From Pseudomonadota bacterium (GTDB lineage: Bacteria > Myxococcota > Bradymonadia > UBA4248): a stretch of DNA of 23,499 nucleotides. The translations under genes and the position numbers were made by a program. Positions 15,971 through 23,499 of this stretch are shown here, piece after piece. The notes beneath the pieces were generated by a model. It was not told the DNA's origin. It searched no databases and was given only the letters and a program-made list of their open reading frames with translations. The stretch spans positions 1 through 23,499 of the forward strand of contig JAGBXG010000310.1 in NCBI GenBank assembly GCA_017629415.1. Reading direction: 5' to 3'. How positions within the stretch are numbered: position 1 is the stretch's first letter; each line of letters starts with the position of its first letter.

Positions 15971-17347
15971 TTAGGATTCAGCATCTGCTGCTGCATCTTC
16001 CATCAACGGCGTAAAGGCTTCCAACATCGATTCCAGCATCGTGATATTGTCTTTATCAATGCAAACCTTGACAGTCGGCATGTCTTCAAGGGTTTGATCT
16101 GTCCCAGGAAGAGCTGACGGCACCGATTCACAGGTATAACCATCATCGACTCGACAATCCTCATTCGTTGTGCAGGATTTCGAACACATGACATAACCAC
16201 CGGAAATCTGGTTTTCCATGCCATAATCAAGCATCACACTGCCGGCTGGGCATGTTGCCGCTTTAGCTGCAGCATAATCGCCGGCATTCAGCTTGCCAAA
16301 GAAAGCATTCATATCCATGCCTTCCATCTCGCCGGTGACACTCATCGCACCCACGGTGCAATAACCCTTGCCGGCTTCAAACTTCAAACCCGGCTTCAAA
16401 ATATGCTCATTTAACAGTGCCATCGCCTGTTTCAATGTCGCAGGTATTTCTAAAGACTCCATTGTTGGATCACCGATAATACCCGCAATCGACGAAAGAC
16501 CTGTCGTAAACTTCACCTCTGAATCACGTACACAGCCCAAGGTCATCCCTTCAGGTACCACGACATTTTCACATCCCTTGATGCTGTCGCCGGCAAAGAA
16601 ATTGGGCCCTGTTGTATCATCGCCTTCACGGAAAAAGAGATCGAGAAAAACCAAAGCTTCTGCTGGAATCATATCCGAAGGGATCATTGCCTTCACCTCT
16701 GCGGCAGTAATGACATTATTGCAATTATCCCCCACGCAGGTACACGGTTCACCAATGCCACCGCCCGTCGGAACAGGCGTATTATCCACCACACAAGTCG
16801 GTGTATCGCCATTCATTTCACAAATTTCATTCGCCTGACAAGATTCGGATGAAATCTCCTTGCCCTGCTCATCGCAGATGACTTTTTCACGGCCATTGCT
16901 ACAGTGAGATGTACATTTTTCCTTACATTGGCCATTATCACAGACCTTATCCTGACAATCATTTTCACTTTTGTTTCCATTGATGCAAACCCAAGCAACG
17001 TTGCCAGTACATCCCACGGTTCCATTTTCACAGCTGTTATCCGTGTCAGAATTGCCGTCGCCCGGATTCTCATTGCCGGGATTTTCGTCGCTCGGATTGT
17101 CATCCGCAGGTTTGGCCTGACATGCTGGACCATTATCCCCCATCACACAGACTTGGCCGCTCGTACTGCAGTCTATGATTTGATAAATGCCATCGACACA
17201 AGTATTGGCTTTATCGCCATCACATACCGCTTCGGCAGGATCGCAAGCCATACCATCCAAAATTTCACCGACAGTTTCTTCATCGCACGCAGAAATGCTC
17301 AAACAAAGTGAAGCCAGTGCCGACAACATAAGAAATTTATTACGCAT
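15971..17347 (-). CDS. Cys-rich lipoprotein, paralogue 1
   Basis: A 458-residue predicted lipoprotein. The lipobox ends SISAC (C21), followed at once by DEET. Cys-rich segments with CVDGIYQIIDC and CINGNKSENDC follow, interrupted by a low-complexity Asn/Pro/Glu/Asp linker (about 83-104). The C-terminal half (about 210-458) shares landmarks with the two neighbours: GEPCTCVGDNC, IKGCENV, GYCTVGAMS, CPAGSVM and CSKSCTTNEDC. The start at 17347 is chosen for GGAG about nine bases upstream and a normal signal peptide; a TTG 24 bases upstream gives an oversized leader. Many paired cysteines suggest a disulfide-bonded extracytoplasmic protein. Function unknown; adhesion or surface binding is only a guess. 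Confidence 0.85.
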   Translation of the reverse strand: MRNKFLMLSALASLCLSISACDEETVGEILDGMACDPAEAVCDGDKANTCVDGIYQIIDCSTSGQVCVMGDNGPACQAKPADDNPSDENPGNENPGDGNSDTDNSCENGTVGCTGNVAWVCINGNKSENDCQDKVCDNGQCKEKCTSHCSNGREKVICDEQGKEISSESCQANEICEMNGDTPTCVVDNTPVPTGGGIGEPCTCVGDNCNNVITAAEVKAMIPSDMIPAEALVFLDLFFREGDDTTGPNFFAGDSIKGCENVVVPEGMTLGCVRDSEVKFTTGLSSIAGIIGDPTMESLEIPATLKQAMALLNEHILKPGLKFEAGKGYCTVGAMSVTGEMEGMDMNAFFGKLNAGDYAAAKAATCPAGSVMLDYGMENQISGGYVMCSKSCTTNEDCRVDDGYTCESVPSALPGTDQTLEDMPTVKVCIDKDNITMLESMLEAFTPLMEDAAADAES

Positions 17348-17405
17348 GATTTCTATCTCCACAAGTTTCAAAGGATTTCAGAAAAAAATGAAGTAATGAC
17401 AAATT

Positions 17406-17562
17406 GGGCGTTGCGGGCGAAGCCCGCATGGGGGGTAGGCGCGTATTGGCGCGCGGCTATGCCGGCCTTCATGGCCGTCATACGCCTTGCGTTGCGCGGC
17501 TATCTCACTAAAGTTCGATACGCCGCGCAAATAGCGCCGAAGGGGGGCTTGCCCCCCCCCCC
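17406..17562. repeat. Family B modular hairpin repeat, copy 3 (long)
   Basis: It contains GCGGGC-GAA-GCCCGC (17413-17427), the core GGGGGGTAGGCGCGTAT, two inner modules starting GCGCGGCTAT and ending ATACGCC (joined by TTGCGTT), then AAATAGCGCCG and a GGGGGGC-TT-GCCCCCC stem that runs into eleven C residues (17552-17562). It lies in the 364-bp gap (17348-17711) between two Cys-rich lipoprotein genes. It shows how the compact copy at 10.35 kb can be expanded by inserted hairpin modules. Confidence 0.8.
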
Positions 17563-17637
17563 AAAAATAAAAAACAAAATCTCAGTAAGTCCCATTGCTC
17601 TCTCGCGTTCCACTGCCAAAACATTGAGACACAAAAT

Positions 17638-17689
17638 GACAAAAGGCGCGTTTGTGTAGTTCAAAATCGACCACAATTCAAACGCGCCT
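17638..17689 (-). terminator. Terminator downstream of Cys-rich paralogue 2
   Basis: A perfect 12-bp stem, AAGGCGCGTTTG (17642-17653) with CAAACGCGCCTT (17678-17689), lies 22 bp after the stop of the minus-strand gene. Read on the minus strand it is followed by TTTTGTCATTTTG. The 24-base loop is long and the T-run short. It nevertheless probably separates the two upstream Cys-rich genes from the third. Confidence 0.6.
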
Positions 17690-17711
17690 TACAATATTTT
17701 AAGAAATAATC

Positions 17712-19610
17712 TTACCAGAACGGCGTCACCGTAATGTTATCACCCATGAACTCGAAGTTCTTGGCATTTTGACAAATCTTGACACCATTCTTCTCAAGGC
17801 AGGAAACTTCGCCTGCAGTATTGCAATCGGCATTGGTATTGCACATCTTGGTGCAGGTTTTGTTCGTCAGAGTATGCTTGGCCAACAGAATGGTCTGATC
17901 AAAAACGGATTCCACAAGGGCACTGCCCGACGGACATGTTGTCAGTTTACTGACATCACCATATGCAATGGTTCCGCACAAATCGCCAATACCGCTTTTC
18001 TTCTTACAGCCAACCGCTGAAATGGCACAATAGCCTGCAGGGAAATAAACGGCAGGTGCCAGATCGCTTGTAATCGTCGTCAAACATGCCAATGCACCGC
18101 CAGGATAGGACGCAACATCAATATTGTCACAACCATTGATGGTTGCATTTTTCGTAGGTGCCGGAAGCGGCACACCCATGGCTTCACAGCCGCTGCCAGT
18201 ACAACTGCAAGGCGCACCAATCCATTGATCCTGGGTATTGATAGTTTTTTCGACACACGCAGGTTTGCCATCTTCGGTGCCGCACATCTGCGTTGATGTG
18301 CAAGCTGTTGTTAAAAGCGCGTTGTTTTCACAAAGTGTCAAACTGTTATTTTCGCATTTGTTGTCTGCTGTGGTGCATTTAATTTCGACGCAAGCCGGTT
18401 TACCCTCGGCATCGGTACCGCACATGGTATTGCCCGTACATGCCGTTGTCGTCAAAGCGTTATCGGCACAAAGGGTTAAGCTGTTATTTTCGCATTTGTT
18501 ATCGGCATCTGTACAAACAGGAACAACGACCTTTTCTGTACACGAAGCGGTGCCATCGGGATTGCATTCATACCCTTCGCCACAATTCTGCGAAGTCATG
18601 CTGCCATTTGTACAAGTAAACAAAATGCCATTTTCGCATTTATTATCGCTTTCTGAGCAAGTAACATCAGCTTTTAAGACACAGGCAGGTCGGTCTTCAA
18701 CGGTGCCACACTCTTCATTTTCTTTACATGCATGGGTGGTAATCATGCCATTCGTGCAAGTTGTCAGCGTATTATTTTCGCATTTGGCATCGGCTTCGGT
18801 ACATTGGGGTTGGACACAAGCCGGTTTACCATCGGCATCAGTGCCGCAAACGAGGCCATCGGTACAAGCCGTTTTTGTCAAATTGCCATCCACACAGAGG
18901 GTCAGCACGCCGCCAGCACAGTTGTTATCGTCCTCAGAGCAGGTTGCCGCCTTCACACATGCCGGTTTACCCTCGACGATGCCGCAAACTTCATCTTCGG
19001 CGCATGCCGAATCTTTCATGGTGCCATCAGCCTGACACTCCGAAAGCGTACCTTCCAAGCACGTGTTCAGAGCTTCTGTACATTTATCAACGCATGCAGG
19101 TTTGCCATCGGCATCGGTGCCACACATCTGAGTATTGCTGCACGGCGTTTCAATCAGTCCTGTTTCGCCGCATTTTGTCAATATGCCATTTTCACACTTG
19201 TTCTCGGCATCTGTACAGCTGGGTTCTACAACGGGTTTATCGACACATGCCGGCACACCATCGATCTCGCCGCATTCTTTATTCTCCCCGCAAGACACGA
19301 GTGTGGTGGTATTATTGTCACAGCTCAACAGGACGCCGTCCACACAAGCAGGTTCGCAATTCGTATTACCTTCCGGTTCTTTTTCAATGCACTTGGCCGC
19401 AAAACAAATCTTGCCCTTTGATGCGCAATCTTCGATTTCATAAAAACCGTCTACGCAGGTAATGGCAACATCTCCACCGCATCGATCTTGTCCCTTCAAG
19501 CAGTGAACCTCAGTGGTAATATTTTCAACCGGTACTTGCTCATCTTCGCAAGCCATCAAACCAATCGAACATGCCGTCAGTGCGGATATCATCCAAAATT
19601 TCTTTTTCAT
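17712..19610 (-). CDS. Cys-rich repeat lipoprotein, paralogue 2
   Basis: A 632-residue predicted lipoprotein with lipobox GLMAC (C21) followed by EDEQ. Residues 84-452 are tandem units of about 42 residues, each with six cysteines, in the pattern C-(T/S)-x-AD-N-KC-ENG-x-L-x-x-C, then a DG/DN turn, C, a CGTD-type turn and KPACV. Seven clear units (131-173, 177-219, 224-266, 270-311, 318-357, 366-408, 412-452) follow one degenerate unit. A C-terminal domain (about 462-632) with WIGAPCSCTGSGC, YFPAGYCAISAVGC and NADCNTAGE ends in FMGDNITVTPFW. This domain is shared with paralogue 3. Six cysteines per unit suggest three disulfides, making a rigid rod that projects from the surface (inference). 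Family not recognised by name. Confidence 0.88.
   Translation of the reverse strand: MKKKFWMISALTACSIGLMACEDEQVPVENITTEVHCLKGQDRCGGDVAITCVDGFYEIEDCASKGKICFAAKCIEKEPEGNTNCEPACVDGVLLSCDNNTTTLVSCGENKECGEIDGVPACVDKPVVEPSCTDAENKCENGILTKCGETGLIETPCSNTQMCGTDADGKPACVDKCTEALNTCLEGTLSECQADGTMKDSACAEDEVCGIVEGKPACVKAATCSEDDNNCAGGVLTLCVDGNLTKTACTDGLVCGTDADGKPACVQPQCTEADAKCENNTLTTCTNGMITTHACKENEECGTVEDRPACVLKADVTCSESDNKCENGILFTCTNGSMTSQNCGEGYECNPDGTASCTEKVVVPVCTDADNKCENNSLTLCADNALTTTACTGNTMCGTDAEGKPACVEIKCTTADNKCENNSLTLCENNALLTTACTSTQMCGTEDGKPACVEKTINTQDQWIGAPCSCTGSGCEAMGVPLPAPTKNATINGCDNIDVASYPGGALACLTTITSDLAPAVYFPAGYCAISAVGCKKKSGIGDLCGTIAYGDVSKLTTCPSGSALVESVFDQTILLAKHTLTNKTCTKMCNTNADCNTAGEVSCLEKNGVKICQNAKNFEFMGDNITVTPFW
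18255..19361 (-). repeat. Tandem six-Cys repeat units inside paralogue 2
   Basis: About eight units of 120-135 bp encode the Cys-rich rod. The two units nearest the C-terminal domain share CENNSLTLC and nearly identical DNA (GTTATTTTCGCATTTGTT in both, plus-strand reading), indicating a recent duplication. Units further toward the N-terminus are more diverged. Confidence 0.8.
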
Positions 19611-19666
19611 ATTCCCAAATCCTTGGCTTTGATGCCCAAAGGCATCAGATTCAACTTCCTTAAAAT

Positions 19667-20866
19667 TTAGAACGGTGTCACCGTAATTTCATCGCCTAAA
19701 AATTCAAAATTTTTCTCATTGTAACAGAAACGTGACCCAAGTTTTTCAACACATGTCATCTCTCCGGCTGTATTGCAATCGGCATCTGTCTGACAAGTTT
19801 TGACGCACGTCTTATTCGTAATCTTCGCTGGAGTTCCAACGATACTATAGTTAAAAACAGAAGCCACCAATGTGCTGCCATGCGGACATGAATTCATATT
19901 TTCGGCATCCCCATAGGCTACGAAACTGCACATACTGCTGTTTTCACATCCTACGGCCGAAATCGCACAATAACCTTGCGGGAAATAAGTCGGCGGTGCA
20001 GTCATCGCCTGGCTCTTGGGAATCGTCTGAAGACATGCCACCACACCGCCTTCAGCTTCAGTAATATCGACATTTTCACAGCCGACAATAGTTCCATTGC
20101 CTTGAGGAACAGGCAAAGGAATTCCTAATACAGCACAGCCTTCACCTTCGCATTGACAGGCATTGCCAATCCATTGAGTTTCAGGCGGAGGAACAACATT
20201 TTTGACACAAGCCGGATTGCCGGCTTCGTCCACACCACAAACCTGATTGGCTTCACATGCCGAAGCTTTAAATTCACCATCCTGACAAATCGATAAAATA
20301 CCATTTTCGCATTTGTTGTCGGCTTCTGTACATGCACCTGCATCACCCTTACGTACACAAGCTGCAATGCCGTCTACAAAACCACATTCTTCGTTTGCTG
20401 CACATGCATGAAGCAGCAAACGACCATCTGTACAAACTCTGAGCTTGCCATTCGTACAGGTGTTATCGGCACTCGTACATGCAGGTTTCGTCTCTGGCTT
20501 TTTGACACATGCAGGTGTTCCAAAATCATCTACACCGCATTTTTCATCCGCTGCACAAATTGTTGTCTCAATCTTGCCATTTGAACAAATGGAAAGATTG
20601 CCATTCGTACAGCTGTTATCTTTGCTGGTACAGGCATTAGGATCGGGCTGACATGCCGCATCCACACAAATCTGTCCTCGCAGACCGCAATCAATCTGAA
20701 GCATACCATTGACACCGCAGAAATGTGCAATCGTCCCCGAACATGTATTCATCGATACATCGCATGCCGGATTCTCAGGGATGTCATTGTTATCTGATTC
20801 TTCATCACACCCGGAAATCAAGCCTGCAGCCAAACCTAACATTAAAAATTTATGCAAATACTTCAT
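19667..20866 (-). CDS. Cys-rich repeat lipoprotein, paralogue 3
   Basis: A 399-residue predicted lipoprotein. The signal peptide MKYLHKFLMLGLAAGLISGC gives C20 as the lipidated residue, followed by DEES. Three six-Cys units (about 79-120, 130-170, 179-220) of the same type as in paralogue 2 lead to a homologous C-terminal domain (about 231-399) ending FLGDEITVTPF. It is thus a short-rod version of the neighbour. The start at 20866 is preferred because the ATG 24 bases upstream adds charged residues before a normal signal peptide. It ends 56 bp before paralogue 2, with only a small GATGCC/GGCATC hairpin (19631-19646) between them, so the two are probably co-transcribed. Confidence 0.88.
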   Translation of the reverse strand: MKYLHKFLMLGLAAGLISGCDEESDNNDIPENPACDVSMNTCSGTIAHFCGVNGMLQIDCGLRGQICVDAACQPDPNACTSKDNSCTNGNLSICSNGKIETTICAADEKCGVDDFGTPACVKKPETKPACTSADNTCTNGKLRVCTDGRLLLHACAANEECGFVDGIAACVRKGDAGACTEADNKCENGILSICQDGEFKASACEANQVCGVDEAGNPACVKNVVPPPETQWIGNACQCEGEGCAVLGIPLPVPQGNGTIVGCENVDITEAEGGVVACLQTIPKSQAMTAPPTYFPQGYCAISAVGCENSSMCSFVAYGDAENMNSCPHGSTLVASVFNYSIVGTPAKITNKTCVKTCQTDADCNTAGEMTCVEKLGSRFCYNEKNFEFLGDEITVTPF

Positions 20867-20959
20867 AATTCTCTTTTGGCAAGGGCGCATCAGCGCAAAA
20901 AACGCCTACCAAACGAGTATCCTCTCAAAATATTCAAATGATTTCATACAGGTTTGCAG

Positions 20960-21235
20960 GATTCCAAAGGGGCAATCCCCATATGGCACGGCGTACGCCA
21001 AATCACCAAAAGCTTACAAAATGGTAAGTGGCAAGGACGAAAAAATGAACAATCGGCTCACCATTTCGCCCCCAAAAGTTCAGCAACCAGCACCCGGCTC
21101 ACCCAACAAAATCGCCCATGGTTGCGGGATTCCAAAGGGCACTGCCCTTTGGCAGGTTTCCAAAGGGCGGCGCCCTTTGGCAGGGTCAAAAGCAAAGCCC
21201 CGGCGTGGTTTGGGGATCAGCCCCCAAAAAAACAT
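20960..21235. repeat. Family A intergenic hairpin repeat, copy 3 with degenerate copy
   Basis: The complete copy (about 21093-21235) has leader CCCGGCTCACCC, then AAAATCGCCCATGGTTGCGG, two perfect hairpins CCAAAGGGC-ACT-GCCCTTTGG (21132-21152) and CCAAAGGGC-GGC-GCCCTTTGG (21160-21180), and a closing GGGG/CCCCC stem. A degenerate stretch sits at 20960-20996 (ATTCCAAAGGGGC, CGGCGTACGCC), with a diverged leader at about 21054-21072. Together they fill the 368-bp gap between rsmD and paralogue 3, ending at the rsmD stop codon. Confidence 0.75.
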
Positions 21236-21801
21236 CAAGGAACTTCTGGTTTTACGGTCAGCAGTACAATCTGGCATTTGCCATACCTGCGTGTTTTCAA
21301 AATATCAAAGCCTTCGGGAATTTCGAGGTTATCGGCAGCATCTAATTCGACAGAAACAATAGACGAAGGACGCAAAAGATGACGATTTAACAAAGCATTT
21401 AATGTCTGCGGCATCAAATCAGCAGCATACGGCGGATCGCAAAGCACGATATCATATTGTCGGCCTTCCAGCTTAAACCAGATATCCGGTGTGGCCCCTT
21501 GAATCGCTTGCACATCTTCACCGGCTCGCAAGGTTGCGATATTCTTTTTCAAAAAGGCGAAGTGTGTGCGATCTTTTTCAATAAAGTCGATATGTGCAGC
21601 ACCACGACTCCAAGCTTCAAGTCCAAGCAGACCTGCGCCTGCAAAAGGATCAAGAATACGACATCCTTCCAACGTTCCAAATTCACTCAGGAGCATTGAA
21701 AATAATGCTTCGCGCACTCGCACGAGTGTAGGCCGCACACCCAATCCTTCCGGAACCTGGAGTTTGGCACCTTTGCGTTTTCCGGCAATAATCGCTGGCA
21801 T
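21235..21801 (-). CDS. rsmD: 16S rRNA (guanine(966)-N(2))-methyltransferase
   Basis: Methylates G966 of 16S rRNA in the assembling small subunit using S-adenosylmethionine. The 188-residue protein has the family N-terminus IIAGKRKGAKL, the RPT-x-x-VREALFSML segment (23-37), the SAM-binding DPFAGAG (51-57) and the catalytic DPPY (122-125). Length matches the family. It starts two bases after the stop of the PSP1-domain gene, so the two are one transcriptional unit. Confidence 0.95.
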   Translation of the reverse strand: MPAIIAGKRKGAKLQVPEGLGVRPTLVRVREALFSMLLSEFGTLEGCRILDPFAGAGLLGLEAWSRGAAHIDFIEKDRTHFAFLKKNIATLRAGEDVQAIQGATPDIWFKLEGRQYDIVLCDPPYAADLMPQTLNALLNRHLLRPSSIVSVELDAADNLEIPEGFDILKTRRYGKCQIVLLTVKPEVP

Positions 21802-21803
21802 TT

Positions 21804-23499
21804 TTACCCTCTTTTTCCGCGATTCGGCGGCATCATCGTTCGGCGTCGAACAGGATGTGTCAGCTCGTTTTTAGATTCAGCCTTTTGAAGCGCAGCATCT
21901 TCCAAATTGGCTTGATGAGCTTTGACTTTGCGCGGCATGCGCGCCAAAGGCGAACTGTCTGATGGCATTTCCGACGCGGAAATTGGACGCGGTTTCACCA
22001 AAGTACGACGTTTCAGACGCGATTCCTCGCGAGGAGAATGAACCGGCTGTTCAATCACTTCAGCTTCACGCGTTTCTTCTGACGACGCTGAACCTCGGGG
22101 AACTCGACGGCGCACATTTAATGCAGTCTCCACACGACGCACTCGCGTGGACGGTGTTTTAGCCGTCGTGCGCGGTCTAGTCTGCGTTTCCACTTCACAA
22201 GCTGCACTCGGATCCGCATTCAGATAAAACTTTGCGGGTTCAAGCGGAAATTCATAATCCCCGGCATCCACTTTGGCCTGAATCTCATCCGTCACAGGCA
22301 CAAAATCATGCGGCGTAATGCGCTGTGATTCCCCGTTTTCATACGTCACAACAAGCTCTTCGCGCAGGGTATCGATATCTGTAATCCGTCCCACCCCCCA
22401 ACGCGTAAACACGCGACGTCCTTTTTTAGGTAATGCGCGTCTCTCCTTCATATAATCGCAGTATTCGTAGCTCATACAGCAATACAAACGACCGCAAACA
22501 CCGCTGATACGTTTGGGATTCGTGGCCAATCCTTGAGCACGCAGCTGTTTCACTGCAATAGGATCAAATTGACCTAAAAAACGACCGCAGCACAAAAGCT
22601 GACCGCAAGACCCTAATCCGCAAATCAACCCCGTGCCATTGCGCAAACCAAGCTGATACATCTCAACTCTGAGTTTGAGCTGACTGGCTAAAAATGCCAC
22701 CATTTCCCGAAAGTCAACGCGAACATCAGATGCAAAATTAATGGTAATATTCTTATGATCATGACTCAAATCAGCCGACAAAACTTTCATCTGAAGATTT
22801 TGTTCAATGGCGTAATTGGAAGCCAACTCATGAGCACGCTTTTCAATAAGCGCATTTTGCGCATCCACATTTTTGTCATCATCTGAAGCAATGCGAATGA
22901 CAAAAGGCAATGAATTAATTTCTGCCACACGACGATACCGATAACCGACTGTCGTCGCCAACAAAATATTTCTGTGTACACGAATCAACACAGCAGTATT
23001 AGGTTCAAGCCGAATCCCGCATGTATTGACTTCAACAAGCCGCTGCGTGCGAGCCAATCTGACCTGAATGACTTCATAAAGATGCGCCTGACCGTCAAAG
23101 GCCTGACGAATAGGGCGACCGTCTGAATGTTTGGGCGGCTCACGGTCAGATGTATTGCGTTTCCCCCCCATACATGGCGCATGTCTTGAACCAAAACGCT
23201 GTGTGTTGCGTTCTTCCTTATTAGAATGCGTCAGTTCTGCGGCACATGGCCGCATACACGAGGGATTGTCAGTACGCTGCGAACGCTGCTGCGGACGATT
23301 TTCCAAACGTTCTCGCGAGTCCGGTTTAGAACCAGCCTGCAAATTGTCACGATTTGAACGTTCATCAGTGTTTCGATCGGTCCTAGACATATCGGTTCTA
23401 GGCGTACGACGTTCAAAACTTTGAGACTTATCGCGATAACTGCGTGAATCGGTGTGTCTATCGTCTGTACGGCCGGGACGATTGTTGCGACGTTCAAAT
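21804..23499 (-). CDS. PSP1/RicT-like protein, 5' end cut by window edge
   Basis: The conserved core, about 100-360 counted from an internal ATG at 23390, is the PSP1 domain of B. subtilis RicT (YaaT). It includes DFREMVAFLASQLKLRVEM, GLGSCGQLLCCGRFLGQFDP and NPKRISGVCGRLYCCMSYEY. Cysteines at 257, 262, 267, 268, 299, 304, 305 and 311 include the set that binds iron-sulfur clusters in the RicA-RicF-RicT complex, which supports RNase Y-dependent RNA processing in Bacillus. Long basic disordered tails flank the core. No stop occurs between 23390 and the window edge, and the upstream codons have the same Arg/Asp/Asn-rich makeup (FERR occurs twice), so the true start lies beyond 23499. It is coupled to rsmD. 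Its role in this lineage is not established. Confidence 0.88.
   Translation of the reverse strand, partial: FERRNNRPGRTDDRHTDSRSYRDKSQSFERRTPRTDMSRTDRNTDERSNRDNLQAGSKPDSRERLENRPQQRSQRTDNPSCMRPCAAELTHSNKEERNTQRFGSRHAPCMGGKRNTSDREPPKHSDGRPIRQAFDGQAHLYEVIQVRLARTQRLVEVNTCGIRLEPNTAVLIRVHRNILLATTVGYRYRRVAEINSLPFVIRIASDDDKNVDAQNALIEKRAHELASNYAIEQNLQMKVLSADLSHDHKNITINFASDVRVDFREMVAFLASQLKLRVEMYQLGLRNGTGLICGLGSCGQLLCCGRFLGQFDPIAVKQLRAQGLATNPKRISGVCGRLYCCMSYEYCDYMKERRALPKKGRRVFTRWGVGRITDIDTLREELVVTYENGESQRITPHDFVPVTDEIQAKVDAGDYEFPLEPAKFYLNADPSAACEVETQTRPRTTAKTPSTRVRRVETALNVRRRVPRGSASSEETREAEVIEQPVHSPREESRLKRRTLVKPRPISASEMPSDSSPLARMPRKVKAHQANLEDAALQKAESKNELTHPVRRRTMMPPNRGKRG

Noticed and set aside
18238..19421. 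Long open frames on the plus strand (up to 265 codons) opposite the Cys-rich repeats
   Set aside because: They arise because the repeated codons of the minus-strand gene leave the other frames open. Their products are periodic shadows, and the minus-strand reading has a signal peptide, lipobox and family-like C-terminus.

Overview
The window looks like a chromosomal segment of a deltaproteobacterium in the broad sense, probably a Myxococcota or Bradymonadia-like lineage of moderate GC. This is inferred from three things: an outer-membrane protein with the signature of the myxobacterial TIGR04551 family, a Ser/Thr kinase with the HRDVSPEN catalytic loop typical of myxobacterial kinases, and a cluster of secreted Cys-rich repeat lipoproteins. 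I see no phage, transposase, CRISPR array, rRNA or tRNA gene.

Layout. At 1-60 lies the 3' end of a plus-strand gene. A minus-strand operon follows (1.0-4.0 kb, transcribed right to left): outer-membrane protein, lipoprotein, then deoC (deoxyribose-phosphate aldolase). A 456-bp divergent intergenic region (3990-4445) with a structured repeat separates it from the plus-strand pair truB and a tail-anchored Ser/Thr kinase, whose start overlaps the truB stop by ATGA. A second plus-strand operon (6.8-8.9 kb) holds a 6-phosphofructokinase, a single-domain MazG-type pyrophosphohydrolase and a small coiled-coil protein, all with overlapping ends. It closes with a repeat that doubles as an intrinsic terminator. 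A minus-strand pair (lipoprotein, TPR protein) occupies 9.07-10.17 kb. Then come plus-strand map (methionine aminopeptidase) and a two-gene unit of an Lhr-like helicase plus a 500-residue protein I do not recognise (11.46-15.28 kb).

From 15.3 kb to the right edge everything is on the minus strand. In order of transcription these are a PSP1/RicT-type protein (cut by the window edge), rsmD, two Cys-rich repeat lipoproteins in tandem, a terminator, a third Cys-rich lipoprotein and an RlpA-like lipoprotein. The three Cys-rich proteins are paralogues with related C-terminal regions. Each has an acidic tetrapeptide right after the lipidated cysteine, which the window's other lipoproteins lack.

The gaps between genes carry two families of dispersed, hairpin-rich repeats. 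Family A has a conserved leader with AAAAYCGCCCAT, then CCAAAGGG/CCCTTTGG stems (copies near 0.15-0.27, 8.97-9.06 and 21.09-21.23 kb). Family B has flanks GGGGGTAGGCGCGTAT and ATAGCGCCG plus a GGGGGC/GCCCCC stem around variable nested hairpins (copies near 4.2-4.37, 10.31-10.40 and 17.41-17.56 kb, and an inner-module copy at 8.88-8.96 kb). No single gene block here is an obvious new system. The best leads are the helicase-unknown pair, the Cys-rich lipoprotein cluster and the modular family B repeat.
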